From Diphasiastrum complanatum (lineage: Eukaryota; Streptophyta; Lycopodiopsida; Lycopodiales; Lycopodiaceae), in the NCBI GenBank assembly GCA_029204225.1, contig CM055095.1:48871364-48935363 (forward strand): 64,000 nucleotides of DNA, given 5' to 3'. The notes beneath the pieces are model-generated. The model searched no databases and had not been told where the DNA came from. It saw nothing but the letters and a program-made list of their open reading frames with translations. Below, piece by piece: positions 45,549-56,800 of the stretch; position 1 is the first letter of the stretch; the number at the start of each line of letters is the position of its first letter. Position numbers and translations under genes: made by a program.

Positions 45549-46430
45549 TGGTATCAGATCCCCTGGTGGCTACAATCACCGGACAAGAACAGAGAGCTGG
45601 GAATTCAAGACGATTTGTTGGCTAGGAAGCACAAAACCGAGTCTGTGGAGATTTGTGGAATGGCTCGAAACTGTAAAAAGGATTCAGAGACAGGGAATTG
45701 TCGGCTGAATAAAAAGGCAAGCAAAGATTGAAGCCCAAAATTCTTCTGGAGGGTTGCTTGGCGTTTGTGATTGGTTTGAATCCAATCAGACACCGTTTGA
45801 AGAGCGGTGTGGTGCAAAAGATTGCTTGCTATTGGGCGACCTCAGTGGGATAGAGAGCTGCAAAAAGAAATTCTGAAAAGGACTGAGGAAATTCTCCGGA
45901 AAGGTGTATTTATTGAAAGCTAGGGTTTGGAGGAGTTGTAATCAAGATCTCTCTCAGCTCAAAATTGTTTTCAAAGCTGTGAAAGTGTGCAACTGGGTGC
46001 CCTGGTGTGGGGAATGATTTGTTAACTGGCCGTGAGCAGCCGCGTGCTAGCAAGCGTGTTGAAACAAATTTCTCAGATCTGCCATAGCTCAATGGGAGCT
46101 TAAGATTGATGGTGAAGTTGAAGATGGTAATAGGATTACCAACATTGCAGGATGATCATCACGCAATATGTGAAGGATGCGTCATGGGAAAGCATCACAG
46201 GGAGACATTCAAAAAAGGTGGAGCTGCAAGAGCTAAGAAACCCTTGGAACTTATTCACAGTGACCTGTGCGGCCCAATGAAGACCATGTCGTTGGAGAAA
46301 GCATATTATTTTATGACTTTCATAGATGATTACTTTAGGAGGACATGAATTTATTTCTTGAAGAAGAAATCTGACGCTTTTGCTAAAGATCACATTTCTA
46401 CCATTGACAAATTCTTTGGTTAAAAACAAG
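45549..46430 (+). pseudogene. Copia remnant 5: primer site, leader and integrase fragment
   Basis: TGGTATCAGA at 45549 matches a copia primer-binding site, followed by about 540 bp of leader-like sequence. From about 46100 the plus strand encodes integrase: VIGLPTL, ICEGCVMGKHHRETF (zinc-binding Cys pair), LELIHSDLCGPMKTMS (first catalytic Asp) and FMTFIDDYFRRT. A TGA replaces the Trp before IYFLKKKSDAF, and the element then ends at about 46430. Gag and protease are deleted. Confidence 0.65.
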
Positions 46431-47022
46431 TAGATTTTACAATCTTTACTTGAAGAGCAAAACACTACCTTTATTCCTATCATTGAAATAGGATAATCTT
46501 TGGTCCTTACATTGGAATGATCATGCACAAAGCATGTGGACACAAAGATTTCCAAAGCAAATGATGTTTCATCTTTTATGACTCTATTCAAACTATTACA
46601 AAAATAGTTATCCAATGAAATTGCTTTATCAACAACAAATGTAGATTTCAAAGCATCCCATTTCATTGTCTTGTCATACAAAGTAACACCATGGATCTTA
46701 AAGGTAAGAAACAAGTCACCTCATGTCTACAACTACTTTCCAAAAAGTATTCAAAGATAGTAGACTCTCCAATGCTCACCACCCTTGCAAGATGCACACT
46801 TGAATAGACAATTTGCATGCAATTTGATGACTCGGCCATTGTCATTGAGGACTCCCTTGGAACTCTCATGCTTTGAGGCTGATCCTCAAGATCTTCCTCC
46901 TTTTGATGCTCCTCCTCAATGCAAGCAAGATCACACTTTGCCAAGATCTCCTCTTGAGTGATCTCCTCCTTTGCCAAGCTCATTCTTTCAAAAGCAACAC
47001 TAGCTTCCAACTTAAACAATCT
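46431..47022 (-). pseudogene. Decayed 3' part of copia remnant 4
   Basis: Minus-strand frames continue from protease: LEASVAFERMSLAKEEI, then an acidic EEEHQKEEDLEDQ stretch. A second frame reads FKIHGVTLYDKTMKWDALK and FALEIFVSTCFVHDHSN. No integrase or RT motif appears. The relation to the 3' region of remnants 1-3 is not evident. Confidence 0.4.
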
Positions 47023-48258
47023 TCAATGTTTAAATCCCTTTGCAATGCAAACATCATTCTTCAAGATGAAGCAAACACCATGTTTAAAGTGGACATTTAA
47101 ACCACTTTCTAAGAGTAGACCAACACTAAGCATATTCTTGGTGATTGATGGTACATAAAGGACATTTTCTAGATCCATGCATTTTGAGGATTCTAGACAC
47201 AAAGAGATGGTGCCAACACCATCTATCCTACACTCTTCATCATTTGCAGTAAAGACAAACTTTTTAGCATCATTGAATGAGTGTAAGGTTGAGAAAAAGT
47301 GCTTTTCACAAGACATGTGGGAGCTAGCCCCACTGCCGATCCACCAATTGTCTCTTGAATTGCTATTGCTTGTTGGTGAGGATGTAGATGCCATCAAGAA
47401 TACATCTACTTCATCCTCCTCCTCCTCCTTTGCAAGGTTTCCTTGTTTGTCCTCCTCCACTTGTGCTCTTAGCCTCTTGTAGCATTCAGATGCATAATGC
47501 CCCTTCTTTCCACAAAAGAAGCATTTTTGCTTTGACTTGTCCTTTGAGCTTGATGCATCATCCTCTTCTTTGGCCTCCTTTGGATGCTTCTTCTTTCCAT
47601 TGGTCTTCTTTTTGCCCTTGAATGAGAAATTGGCTTTCTCATCACCATCCTGCAAAGACAAGGAACTCATCCTAGATTTTGCATGGAGCATCCTACACTC
47701 TTCAGCCACTAATACACTGTGAAGTTTTTCTATAGTTGGCAAAGTGTCTTGGATGGCAAAACTTTGGACCAAATTTGCAAAGTCATCTCCTAGACCATTA
47801 AGAACAATTTGTACAAGCTCTCCATCATGAATCTTCTCTCCAATGGAAGCCAACTCCCTATTTAGAGACTTGATTCTGAGTACATAATCTTGTGCACTCT
47901 CCTCACTTCTCTTCATGCTTTGCAAAACCTGATTTCTAAGCATGAGTACTCTTGAAGTGTTACTAGATTCATAGATTGATTTTAAAGACTCCCAAGCCTC
48001 TTTAGCACTAGTACATACTGATACTTCTCTCAACAAATCATTGCTCACATTTATCTGCACACAATAAAGTGCAAGCCTAGATCTCTTCTTGTATCTAGCT
48101 AACTCCTGTGCACCTAGAGGTTCATCTTCATCTTCAATCAAGAACTCATGAAGGTCTTGGAGCACCAAGAGTGACTCCATCCTAACCGTCCAAACAACAT
48201 TATTTGTAGAATTCAATCTCTCACTAGCTTCTAGAAGGTATGCTCCAGCAAATCCCAT
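47023..48258 (-). pseudogene. Copia Gag-protease of remnant 4, open frame, protease Asp lost
   Basis: ATG at 48258 opens MGFAGAYLLEASERLNSTN, then VVWTVRMESLLVLQDLHEF. The UBN2-type Gag continues through EAWESLKSIYES and VLNGLGDDFANLVQSFAI to the zinc knuckle CFFCGKKGHYASEC (about 47495-47535). Protease follows in the same frame but reads NWWIGSGASSHMSC: the catalytic Asp of WIDSG is Gly. The frame is open for about 412 codons, unlike the other copies, so the loss of the active site looks recent or tolerated. Confidence 0.8.
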
Positions 48259-49051
48259 CTTACTAGTGACTTCTACAAACAAGAAATAGATTTGATTGAC
48301 TTGAAACTCACAAAGGTGTCACACTTGTAGTGTTTCATTCAAATTTGATTTCTAATCCGACAAATGGACTTATAATCACAGTTCTGTCACTCTCTCACAA
48401 AGTTGGAATGAAGATAAGATGAAGTGAAAACTACTTTCAAACAAATCTTGCCAAGCAATGGATTTGATTGTCTCTAGAAACTCACTAAGGTCTCTCTCAT
48501 GTAGTGTTTCACTCAAATTAGATTTCTAATCCAACAAATGGACTTATAATCTTAGTTCTAGCACTCCCTCACAAAGTTGGAATGAAGATAAGATGATGTA
48601 AAATCTACTTACAATCAAATCTTGCCAATTTTGGCTATTTTTGGACAAAAAAATGACTTAATCTCTTTCTTCCTTCTTGGTGTACTTTCAAGACCCGTTT
48701 TTAACCTTAATAGGACTTGAACTCAGACTAGATTAATTAGATTCCATGAAACAAATTCAAATCTAATCAGTGGCAAATGATCTTGGTAGATTATCCTAGG
48801 ATCTTCACCAAAAATTACACCAACAGCTCACAAATTGAATTTTTTTGGATCAAATGAATACCATGCATTAAATGAAGGTTCAGAGGTGCCCACACATGTG
48901 GATAGTATGGATTTGGACCCCTACCAAGTTTCGGATCAAATCTCCTCACCAAAATCAAGATTTTAGCTTGCCCTCTCAATACTAGTTTTTAGCACCAAAA
49001 CTTGCTAAAAATGGATTTGCATTAGATCAATGGCTTATGCTCTTGTACTTG

Positions 49052-49063
49052 GCTCTGATACCA
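49052..49063 (-). promoter_or_regulatory. Primer-binding site of copia remnant 4
   Basis: The minus strand reads TGGTATCAGAGC next to the CACA end of the LTR. Confidence 0.85.
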
Positions 49064-49765
49064 TGTGAAAGTAATGTACTTTAGGACCATAAATGGATCT
49101 ACAGAAGATCCACAAGAGTGATTGGATGCTTGCTTAACAATCTATCAAAAAACTAGACACAAAAAAGTTGATCTAGATTGGCAATTTGACAAACAACAAG
49201 CATTAACAATCAAAAGCATTAATAAACATTGAAATACGGGCCCACACGTGTGTAATACAGGCTGTAGTACGGCCTTCAACCTGAGAAACAAGTAGAAATT
49301 GATTTGGTTTCATTTGGATCACAAAAACTCAATGTACATAGTGAACTAGCTTGAGATTGCCAATGAGCTCCAAAAAATTTTCTATCTTCTCACTATGGAG
49401 AGAGGGAATACATAGCAAATTCGACTTCCTTCTTGAAGTTAGGTAGATTTCCAGCATGTAATAAGGAAGTTAACTCACCCTTCTTGCCCTAAAATGAAAC
49501 CCTAGCCTAGATCCTAGACTTATGTTTGGTAGGTAGCTAGTTGGTCGAATTTTCACGTTAAACTTAGGTGTAGGTCCTATAAAGTAGGGATGACCACCAA
49601 ATAGACATGACCAACTCTCTTGACTTGACCTAACCTACATTAGGAATGGGTTGCCATGTGGCATATTGGCCTTACATGCATGGAACCCAATTATACACAA
49701 TATTTACAATGTTCTACATGGTTTTTGATCAAGCTAGATTTGCCAATTTTTGGCAATTCTTCACA
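49064..49765 (-). repeat. 5' LTR of copia remnant 4 (about 702 bp)
   Basis: On the plus strand it starts TGTGAAAGTAATG beside the primer-binding site and is proposed to end TTGGCAATTCTTCACA, giving a TGTGAA/TTCACA terminal inverted repeat. A 135-bp piece of the same LTR recurs at 62895-63029 in the opposite orientation, confirming it as a repeat. The outer boundary is inferred from the TTCACA motif only. Confidence 0.65.
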
Positions 49766-49901
49766 ATGTGCTCCGATCAGGACAAGAAATTCAAAGCAAC
49801 CCAAATTGTCAACTTCTGATATGGTCCGATACAGGTAGGAAAAGCTAAAACATGTAGTTTTATGGTCATCAAGAACATTCTATCCTATTGATCCATGTTC
49901 A

Positions 49902-52836
49902 TTGCAACATCCAGATTTTCATTCGGTGAGTCAGTTAATAATCTATATGTGTCATGGTAAAAATGGCCTTTTGGGTTACTGTGAGAATTTGATGCTCTAT
50001 GGGAATGTACATTCAATGCAAAGAATACATTATTTGGAAGAAGAATCAAGGAAAATATCAAAGGAGTGCGAAGAAAAATCTACAAAGATGAAAACTTGTT
50101 TGGATGAAAATGAGATGCTCAAGGAGGAGATCCAAATGGTTGAAATCTTCTTTGCATCATTCTACAACTAGTAATGATGAGATAAAAATTGCATTTCAAT
50201 CCATGCATATCTCGTATTTGTCTCTTGTTAAAGATATGGATGTGCTCAACAGAAAGTCCAAAGCAATAAGAGGAAAAGACTGGTAAACAAGGATATATGT
50301 GATCTATCATCCAGAGGAGGTCATAGAAAAGACGAATCTGTGTATTCAAGTAAGTTATAGCTTATTTGGTACTGAAAATCGCTTGAACTTTTTGATTTAT
50401 TCATAATCACTAATTTTGTTATTTATTCATTTCAACTTTCTGTTGATTTGCTTATTATATACTGCTGTGAATACTTTGAGTGTTCTAATTTCTACTGACA
50501 TTTTCAGGAACATTATGTTTGCAATGCAGATCAGCATTGGTTGTTGAAGACCATTTGGCCGATGAGATTTCAATTGGAAACTCACTAGGCTCTATCTTGA
50601 CTTCTAAATCTATGAAATCAATGTTAAATAATAACAAAATGAAAAAGATTAAGACTTCAGTTACTGATAGCATTATAGATGAAGTTGGAAAAATATTAGA
50701 CACTACATTGCTTCAGGGGGCATGTGACTGTTCTAGCATCAGGAGGGGAGCATATAAAACAATGTTTAAGATGATAAAAGAGGCATTTGCACAGGTAAAT
50801 ATTAAAAAGTTTCCAATCCCACGACCATTTCATCTTTTTTTTAAAAAGACATGTTAAACCATGGTATGCAGACAATAGTTGGTAATCCATCTCATATCAA
50901 TGAAGTGTATTGCTCGAAAGGAGAAAGTCTAGATATAACAATTCCAACAATTTATTTATTGACATTAATCAGTTATTCATCATAAATTTTTACGGTATTA
51001 CAAATGAGAATGTCAATAACAAAATGATAGTTGTTCTCAAGTTAGATGAGTCTGAAATTATAAAAGGACAAAAATGGGAAAGAGTCAGTCTCACAATCAT
51101 GAATGGAGCACTTTCAAATTCAGAAGACTCAGAAGGCCTCAGTTTCAGTGTTCAATCAGAATTTAAAACAATGAGACATGCAACAATCCAAATTAAAGCA
51201 GTAAAAACAAAAGAGCAATCCTTACTTATTTTCATATGGAATCAAAAAAAAATTCTCCATAGGAGTGCACTCGATAAAATAGACAACCTTCTCAAAATTG
51301 GCTTTTTTCGCCTTTACCGTTCCCATGAAAAATGGACTAACTACAAAAACTGTACCATGGGAATCAAAACTAATACTATTATGCAAAAAAGAAACTCCGG
51401 TCTCTAGTATTGCATCTGAAATTTTTGAGGTCTTATCTTTTAGCTCGGCACAAAATTTGGGACCTAATCTAAAGCTTTTACGTGTATCTGGAAGAAAAAA
51501 ATCAAAAAAAGTTGTCGAGAAGATCTATTTTGTTATCTAGTAGGCCTCGTATTGATTATAATGGTCAGAATAAAAAAAAACCTGGGCTGGATCGTATGGA
51601 ATTCTCACAAAAATATTATGTACAAAAATAATTTGATAAAAATCTTCGAGCTTTAGATCCTCTAATGCTCGACTTGCATGAAATATTTCTTGTTTTACTT
51701 GATAATTTGTCATCTTTTTTTATTTTAACGTGGCCTTTATGTAAGCCTGCTTTGGACAACACATCCTCTAATCTGGAAATAGCTTCCTTTGCAGAGGCCT
51801 CTGGCTCGGAATTCCATGCAAACAAGATGTGAAGATAAATTTTTTTTTCTATAATACGCACCTCCGCATGCAATGTATAGATATGAACATTTCGTAGAGG
51901 AATCGATAGTACAAGTTTTCAATTAGGATCTTTTCGATCTCTTGATATTCCCGTACTCCTTGTCATGTCTTTTGTTATTTTCATGCAGTATAAACAAGGG
52001 TGTTTAGAGTTAGCGCCATGAGATACATAATTTTTTTATGAATATGAATTTAACGATATTTGTATCTTGGTTGTTGCAGTCGACATTGGAGCCTAAACAT
52101 TCTTTTGCCATTCGGAAAATACCGACAACCGCAACTTCAATTGGAGATATAACCATTAAATCTCTCAAGGTATATTCAATTTGTCTCTGATATGCATGTA
52201 TTCCTTTCTTAATTCAAATGTATCGTCATAGCATAAATAAAATTTCTATTATAATATTACTAATTTTCGTTCTATATATGCAGTGTGTAAAGCAAAATGA
52301 CGCTTTTAGTTGTGTATGGTTCGTCCTGTACAATACGAAGCTATTTTTTGAATGGTATAATTTACAAACAGATGTAGATATTGAAAAGGTAATATTCTAT
52401 TCATTTGTAGTTCATTTCATTCTGATTCATATTTTATTACTATAATTGTTTGGCTGATTCTTGTGTTTTGTGATGACAGTTCACTCTTGAGCCGTATACT
52501 CCTAATGATGTATATAGATTTCGGCAAGAGTTGATCAGAAACTTTGCCCAGTATGGTGTAAGCGTTGCACCTGCAATCGAGGGCCCTCAAAAGGAAACTG
52601 CTCCTGTCTTAACAGCCTTTCATATTGTTTAGGATGCAAATCTTATTTTATATGATCAAAAAGGAATAAAAGTCCTTCCTAATACAGAGGAAGACAATTT
52701 TGTAGCAAATATTTCTCTTGCCTTAAAAGGCATTGAGGCCCTTCCCAAAACAGAGGAAGACGAGATTATAGAAGGAGCTGTTGTCTTATCAGTTTCTAAT
52801 ACTGATATAGAAAATATAGAAAAATTGATTGAATAG
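49902..52836 (+). pseudogene. Decayed multi-exon gene with Ulp1/C48-like C-terminus
   Basis: Plus-strand exon-like pieces: a coiled-coil segment (YLEEESRKISKECEEKSTK, to about 50162); 50508-50794 (acceptor TTTTCAG, donor GTAAAT; KTSVTDSIIDEVGKIL); a segment from 50872 with a frameshift near 50960 (WERVSLTIMNGALSNSED); then three phase-0 exons, 52080-52169, 52284-52388 and 52480-52632. The second of these reads VKQNDAFSCVWFVLYN, recalling the Gln-x5-Cys of Ulp1 (C48) SUMO proteases, and the next reads FTLEPYTPNDVYRFRQEL. After a TAG at 52630 the frame stays open 67 codons with a duplicated TEED motif. The His/Asp part was not found, so C48 is tentative. Confidence 0.35.
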
Positions 52837-53271
52837 AGATCTATTTGTAAATAGAGAGACATAAAAAAAAAATACAATCATTTTACTTGTAAACAACCCG
52901 TTTATGGGTTTTTTTTTAATGATATCACAATAGATTCTTACAATCAGCTTGTGTCCATAGTCTAATAATGAAATTCCATTTTTTTATAATGATAAAAAGA
53001 CATTGGCATGTATTTGCTGATAGTAAATCTCAATGTTCTTCCATAAGTTGGATTGTTTCGCCAATATCTCTACATTTGATCTCGAGCTCATGTCTTTTAC
53101 GTACCAGCATAAAACTAGTACAAAGTTAGTTAGAATTAGTACAGAGTTTGTATTGGAAAGTTTTGATTGAAACTATTTATAAAAGATCGAGTGTTTATAG
53201 TTACTTACGAGTTTACCATTGAAAATGAATCTGAAGTTTGAAAGTACATCATCTTGTAGGAGCAATAGTTC

Positions 53272-53955
53272 CTACCGGATGTAGTTTAGACTCCAATCTT
53301 CTTCCACCTCAACACATGTCAAAACGACATCATTGTATATAATTTCAATATTTTTCCATTTTGAATGTCCACTGGCTTCCAAGTCTTGATCGAGTGGCAC
53401 CCATTTACCTTTATTTTTTTTCCATCTTTGATAATGGAAGCATGAGCTCAACATTTGTTTTTCAATTTGATAACGGAAGCACATGGAAGATATTTTAATT
53501 CTGCATTCTATTTCTCCATCTGATCTTTTGTCCCAGCCTTCATCCATAAGTTCAGATAATAAACTATCTGATAAATTTTTGTATACAAACATCGTTGGGG
53601 TTTTGTGTACATTGACATTTGAAAAGAAATCCACAAATATATTCAAGGAAATAAACCAACTCAATCTAACTATTTTGGATCTCGTGCTCATTTTTAATGA
53701 ATTTTTTACATCATTATATATCTTGCAACGAAATGATTCTGAAACTGTAGCATCTGGTGCAATCCATTCATCACTTTCAAAGCTAGGTAATGGAATTGAT
53801 ACTATTTGTCCAGAAAAAAAATTTGTATCAGAAATGTACATTGATTCATTAAAAAAGATTTCACCAACTAGACCTTTTGCAGTTCTACCTCGATATTGCA
53901 GCTGTCCAATATCGGTGTGAATAACATCTAACACATCTGTTAAAGATCCTCCCAT
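53272..53955 (-). CDS. Orphan intact ORF, 227 residues
   Basis: ATG at 53955 (minus) to a stop at 53272 with no break. It contains MGGSLTDVLDVIHTDIGQ, RGRTAKGLVGEIFFNES, TRSKIVRLSWFISLNIFVD, a Trp-rich FHYQRWKKNKGKWVPLD and a final VVLTCVEVEEDWSLNYIR. The tenfold larger flanks are decayed, so a clean 227-codon frame here is notable. I do not recognise a family. There is no signal peptide. It faces the preceding gene tail to tail and has a possible intron start (GTAAGTA-like) not seen, so it may be an exon of a larger gene. Confidence 0.45.
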   Translation of the reverse strand: MGGSLTDVLDVIHTDIGQLQYRGRTAKGLVGEIFFNESMYISDTNFFSGQIVSIPLPSFESDEWIAPDATVSESFRCKIYNDVKNSLKMSTRSKIVRLSWFISLNIFVDFFSNVNVHKTPTMFVYKNLSDSLLSELMDEGWDKRSDGEIECRIKISSMCFRYQIEKQMLSSCFHYQRWKKNKGKWVPLDQDLEASGHSKWKNIEIIYNDVVLTCVEVEEDWSLNYIR

Positions 53956-54989
53956 TCATTTATGTTGGATGGATATAAATCTGCAAGAGAAAAATGATCA
54001 GATTGGCAAGTTTACTATTAGATATAAACAATGAACTATGAATCTGAAAATTTGTGTAGACAAAAAGCCATGAATCTAAGAAAAAGTGTTGGCAAAAATT
54101 CAAAAGACTGATCTATTTGGCGCCACAAATTAGCTATGGTTATCCCTGTTAACCATGGTTTGACAATGCATATACATTAATGGTATATCGATTTTCTCAT
54201 CTCAACCATCTGTCATATTCATTTTCAATATTTTTGGGTCTCTTCGAGCAGTGATGAGCTGGAAGGGCAAGCCTCATCAACCAATAGCATTTCCATATGC
54301 TGCCTGACGAAACAACAATATATTTAAAAAGTTTTTATTTTATTTATTTTTGAAAAATTCTACGTTACGTAGAATCCCGAAGCTAAGGTTTCAATTGGTC
54401 CACATGGCAACAAAATAAGAAAAAAAATAAAAAAAAGCATCTTTTTCAATGGCCCTCGTCAGGCTCTTAGTTTCTCTAATGAACCCAGTTACTAGCAAAA
54501 AATCGGCATATAGTTGCCTTTGTAAAAGGGTCCCAGCCTACCCCTAGAGTGGCTAGACATGTTATAATAGTTTTGTGACGGTCTCAAGAACCGTAAAAAA
54601 TATTTGATATATGTAAAGCCTAGCGAAAAGTGCCGGTCCACTTAGAAATGGGTCCCAGCCCGCCCTTAATGAGGCTAGAGAAAAAGTTGCGGTCTTAGAA
54701 ATGGCCTGTAAAAATGTTTTGCGGCTTTTTGGCTAGTTGTAAAAATAGCCGACATACCCGTGTTGAAATTTCGCCATGTACAAAGTTGTTTTACTAATAT
54801 ATGTTTACCTAGTGTATTTGAAGAGAAACCAGTTTGTTAGAAGAGCCCTAGTCATGAATGTTGTAGCAGCCAGTTTCAAGAAAAAAACCGGCAAAGAAAA
54901 AATACTATGAAAATTTTGCCACCAATGTTGGGGGTACATATCCCCAAGTCAATTGTTTACTCTAGTCTAGTCCTCCAAAAAATTAAGTT
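53956..54989. other. Spacer with internal duplications; possible LTR remains
   Basis: GGGTCCCAGCC with GGCTAGA and a CGGTCT...GTAAAAAT block occurs twice (about 54530-54600 and 54650-54720). ATGTTGGGGGTACATATCCC near 54928 resembles an LTR start, but no partner was found. No gene is seen. Confidence 0.35.
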
Positions 54990-54999
54990 ATCAATGGTC

Positions 55000-55344
55000 T
55001 CAATCGTCTTGGCACACTTCTCTTTGCAGGACTATAGTACTATACACAGTCTTTGTCATAAGTACTGTTGCGGCTATTTCATCTAGAATGCGTTCGTCGA
55101 TAATATTTATGTCCATGAGTGGACTCCCTATTTTGTAATGAGACCTACAACCTTCTTCAAACTCACAATCTACGTTTATTTTTTGGATTAGTTTTTGCTC
55201 ATATAGAAATTTTAAAAAGGAAAGCTCATCGTCGCTATCCCATTCCCAAAGTTGCTTGGAGTCAACTATACAGTCTAAGATGGTGTCATCCCATATAAGA
55301 CTATACATGTTGGAATTTATGGTCTCAGAGAGTGGTTGAATCAA
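55000..55344 (-). CDS. ORF downstream of gypsy integrase, unknown
   Basis: About 114 codons of open frame, with DDTILDCIVDSKQLWEWD, DDELSFLKFLYEQKLIQK and PLMDINIIDERILDEIA. Tat-type elements can carry an extra ORF after pol, but I see no motif that would tie this to such a protein. It may be part of the element or chance. Confidence 0.3.
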   Translation of the reverse strand: MIQPLSETINSNMYSLIWDDTILDCIVDSKQLWEWDSDDELSFLKFLYEQKLIQKINVDCEFEEGCRSHYKIGSPLMDINIIDERILDEIAATVLMTKTVYSTIVLQREVCQDD

Positions 55345-55448
55345 CTCCTATTCCCAAGTTCTGAGGTCCATACTTTGGTAGACAATTCAAATGTTCTGCA
55401 AAAGAAAAAAAAAATTGGTATTATGCCCTGTACATGATACGACTCTAT

Positions 55449-56632
55449 TTACACATAATATGGCTTAATTTTGTCAATGTTTACATGAGTCTTGAATATG
55501 CCACCTCCTATTTCAGCTAACTTGATTGTGTTGTTGTCGTACAACGTTTTTATTACATATGGTCCAGTCCAATGCATACCAAATTTTTGAGGCATTAGCT
55601 CGTGCCAAGTGTCATTATACAAGACCAATTGTCCTTGGCTAAACTTGTAATTCAGGATTTTTCTATCATGCATTGTTTTCATGATTTTTTTATGGGTCTC
55701 TTGATGCACTAAGGAGGTCAATCGTTGCTCATCCAACTCTTGTAAAACATCGATACACTGTTGGATGGACTCTTTCCTGCCTAGATTGTGGGACATAGCC
55801 AATCTTAAGGATGGTAGTTCTATTTCAATAGACAGGACACATTCTTGTCCATATACCAAGAAGAAAGGAGTGTGATTCGTACTAGTTTTGTAGGTTACAT
55901 TGTAAGACCACAAAGCAGCATATAATTTCTTATCCCAGTCCCTCTTGTTTTCGGCTACTGTTTTTCGTAATATGGACATCAACTGCTTGTTTGTACTTTT
56001 GGCTTGGTCGTTCGCTTGAGAGTGATAAGTACTTTCTGGTGTTTAATAAATAATTGTTTCGTCAGACTCTCTATAATTTTGTTTAGAAAGTGAGTTCCTC
56101 AATCTGAAATTATTTCTCTAGGAGCTCCAAATCTACCAATGACTTGCTCTAATAGGAATCGTGCTATTTCTTTGGAATTCCCATTAGGCACTAGCTTTGC
56201 TTTAGCCCACTTAGTAAAGTAGTATGTAGCTGCGATAATATAGTGTTTTCGAGATGAAGATGCTGGGTGAATTGGACCTATAAAGTCGATCCCCCATTTT
56301 TCAAATGGTATTTGAAGTTGGATAGGAATGAGGAATCTAGTCCGATTTACCATGGTCTCTACTCGTTGGCAAATGTCACAAGCTCTAGCATGAGCGTGTG
56401 CATATAATGTTGGCCACCAATATCCTCCTCTTAATATTTTTTGACCTGTTAGTTCACCAGCAAAGTGTCCTCCACAGGCATAATCGTGACATTCCTCTTG
56501 TATGAAACTTGTCTCTTCAAGAGTCACACATTTTCTATAAATTCCTTCTACTCCTCTTCGATATAGGATTCCATCTATCAATGCAAAATTTAAGGCTTGT
56601 GTCCGTAGCTTCTGCTTCTCTTGAGGAGTCAT
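55449..56632 (-). pseudogene. Gypsy 2 integrase, Glu-to-Lys in the DDE triad
   Basis: The zinc module (CHDYACGGHFAGE, CDICQRVE) and core with KWGIDFIGPIHPASS (first Asp) and FGAPREIISD (second Asp) are followed immediately by a TGA. In the next readable frame, YHSQANDQAKSTNK replaces the family pattern G-Q-A-E-x-x-N: the Gly is Asp and the catalytic Glu is Lys. The C-terminal block (KRDWDKKLYAALWSYNVTYK, FSQGQLVLYND, KFGMHWTGPYVI, FKTHVNIDKIKPYYV) remains open. Confidence 0.8.
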
Positions 56633-56800
56633 TGTGTCTGGTGTTTTTAAAGTAGACAGATAGGTAGCTAAATTAGCATACCATTATGTGATCATGGTAA
56701 TGTCTATTTGCAATAGGTCATGTAAATGATCATTTTCCCAATCACTATCATTGGTCGTAATATTTCCCAGCTCGCATATACAATCATTTAGACCTTGTAA

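Noticed and set aside
51616-51873. Minus-strand ORF with KEAISRLEDVLSKAGL
   Set aside because: The plus strand is also open here and continues the neighbouring plus-strand gene; the minus-strand frame lacks splice or start context.
54920-54950. LTR start ATGTTGGGGGTACAT
   Set aside because: The orientation does not fit the minus-strand gypsy element and no partner LTR was found.
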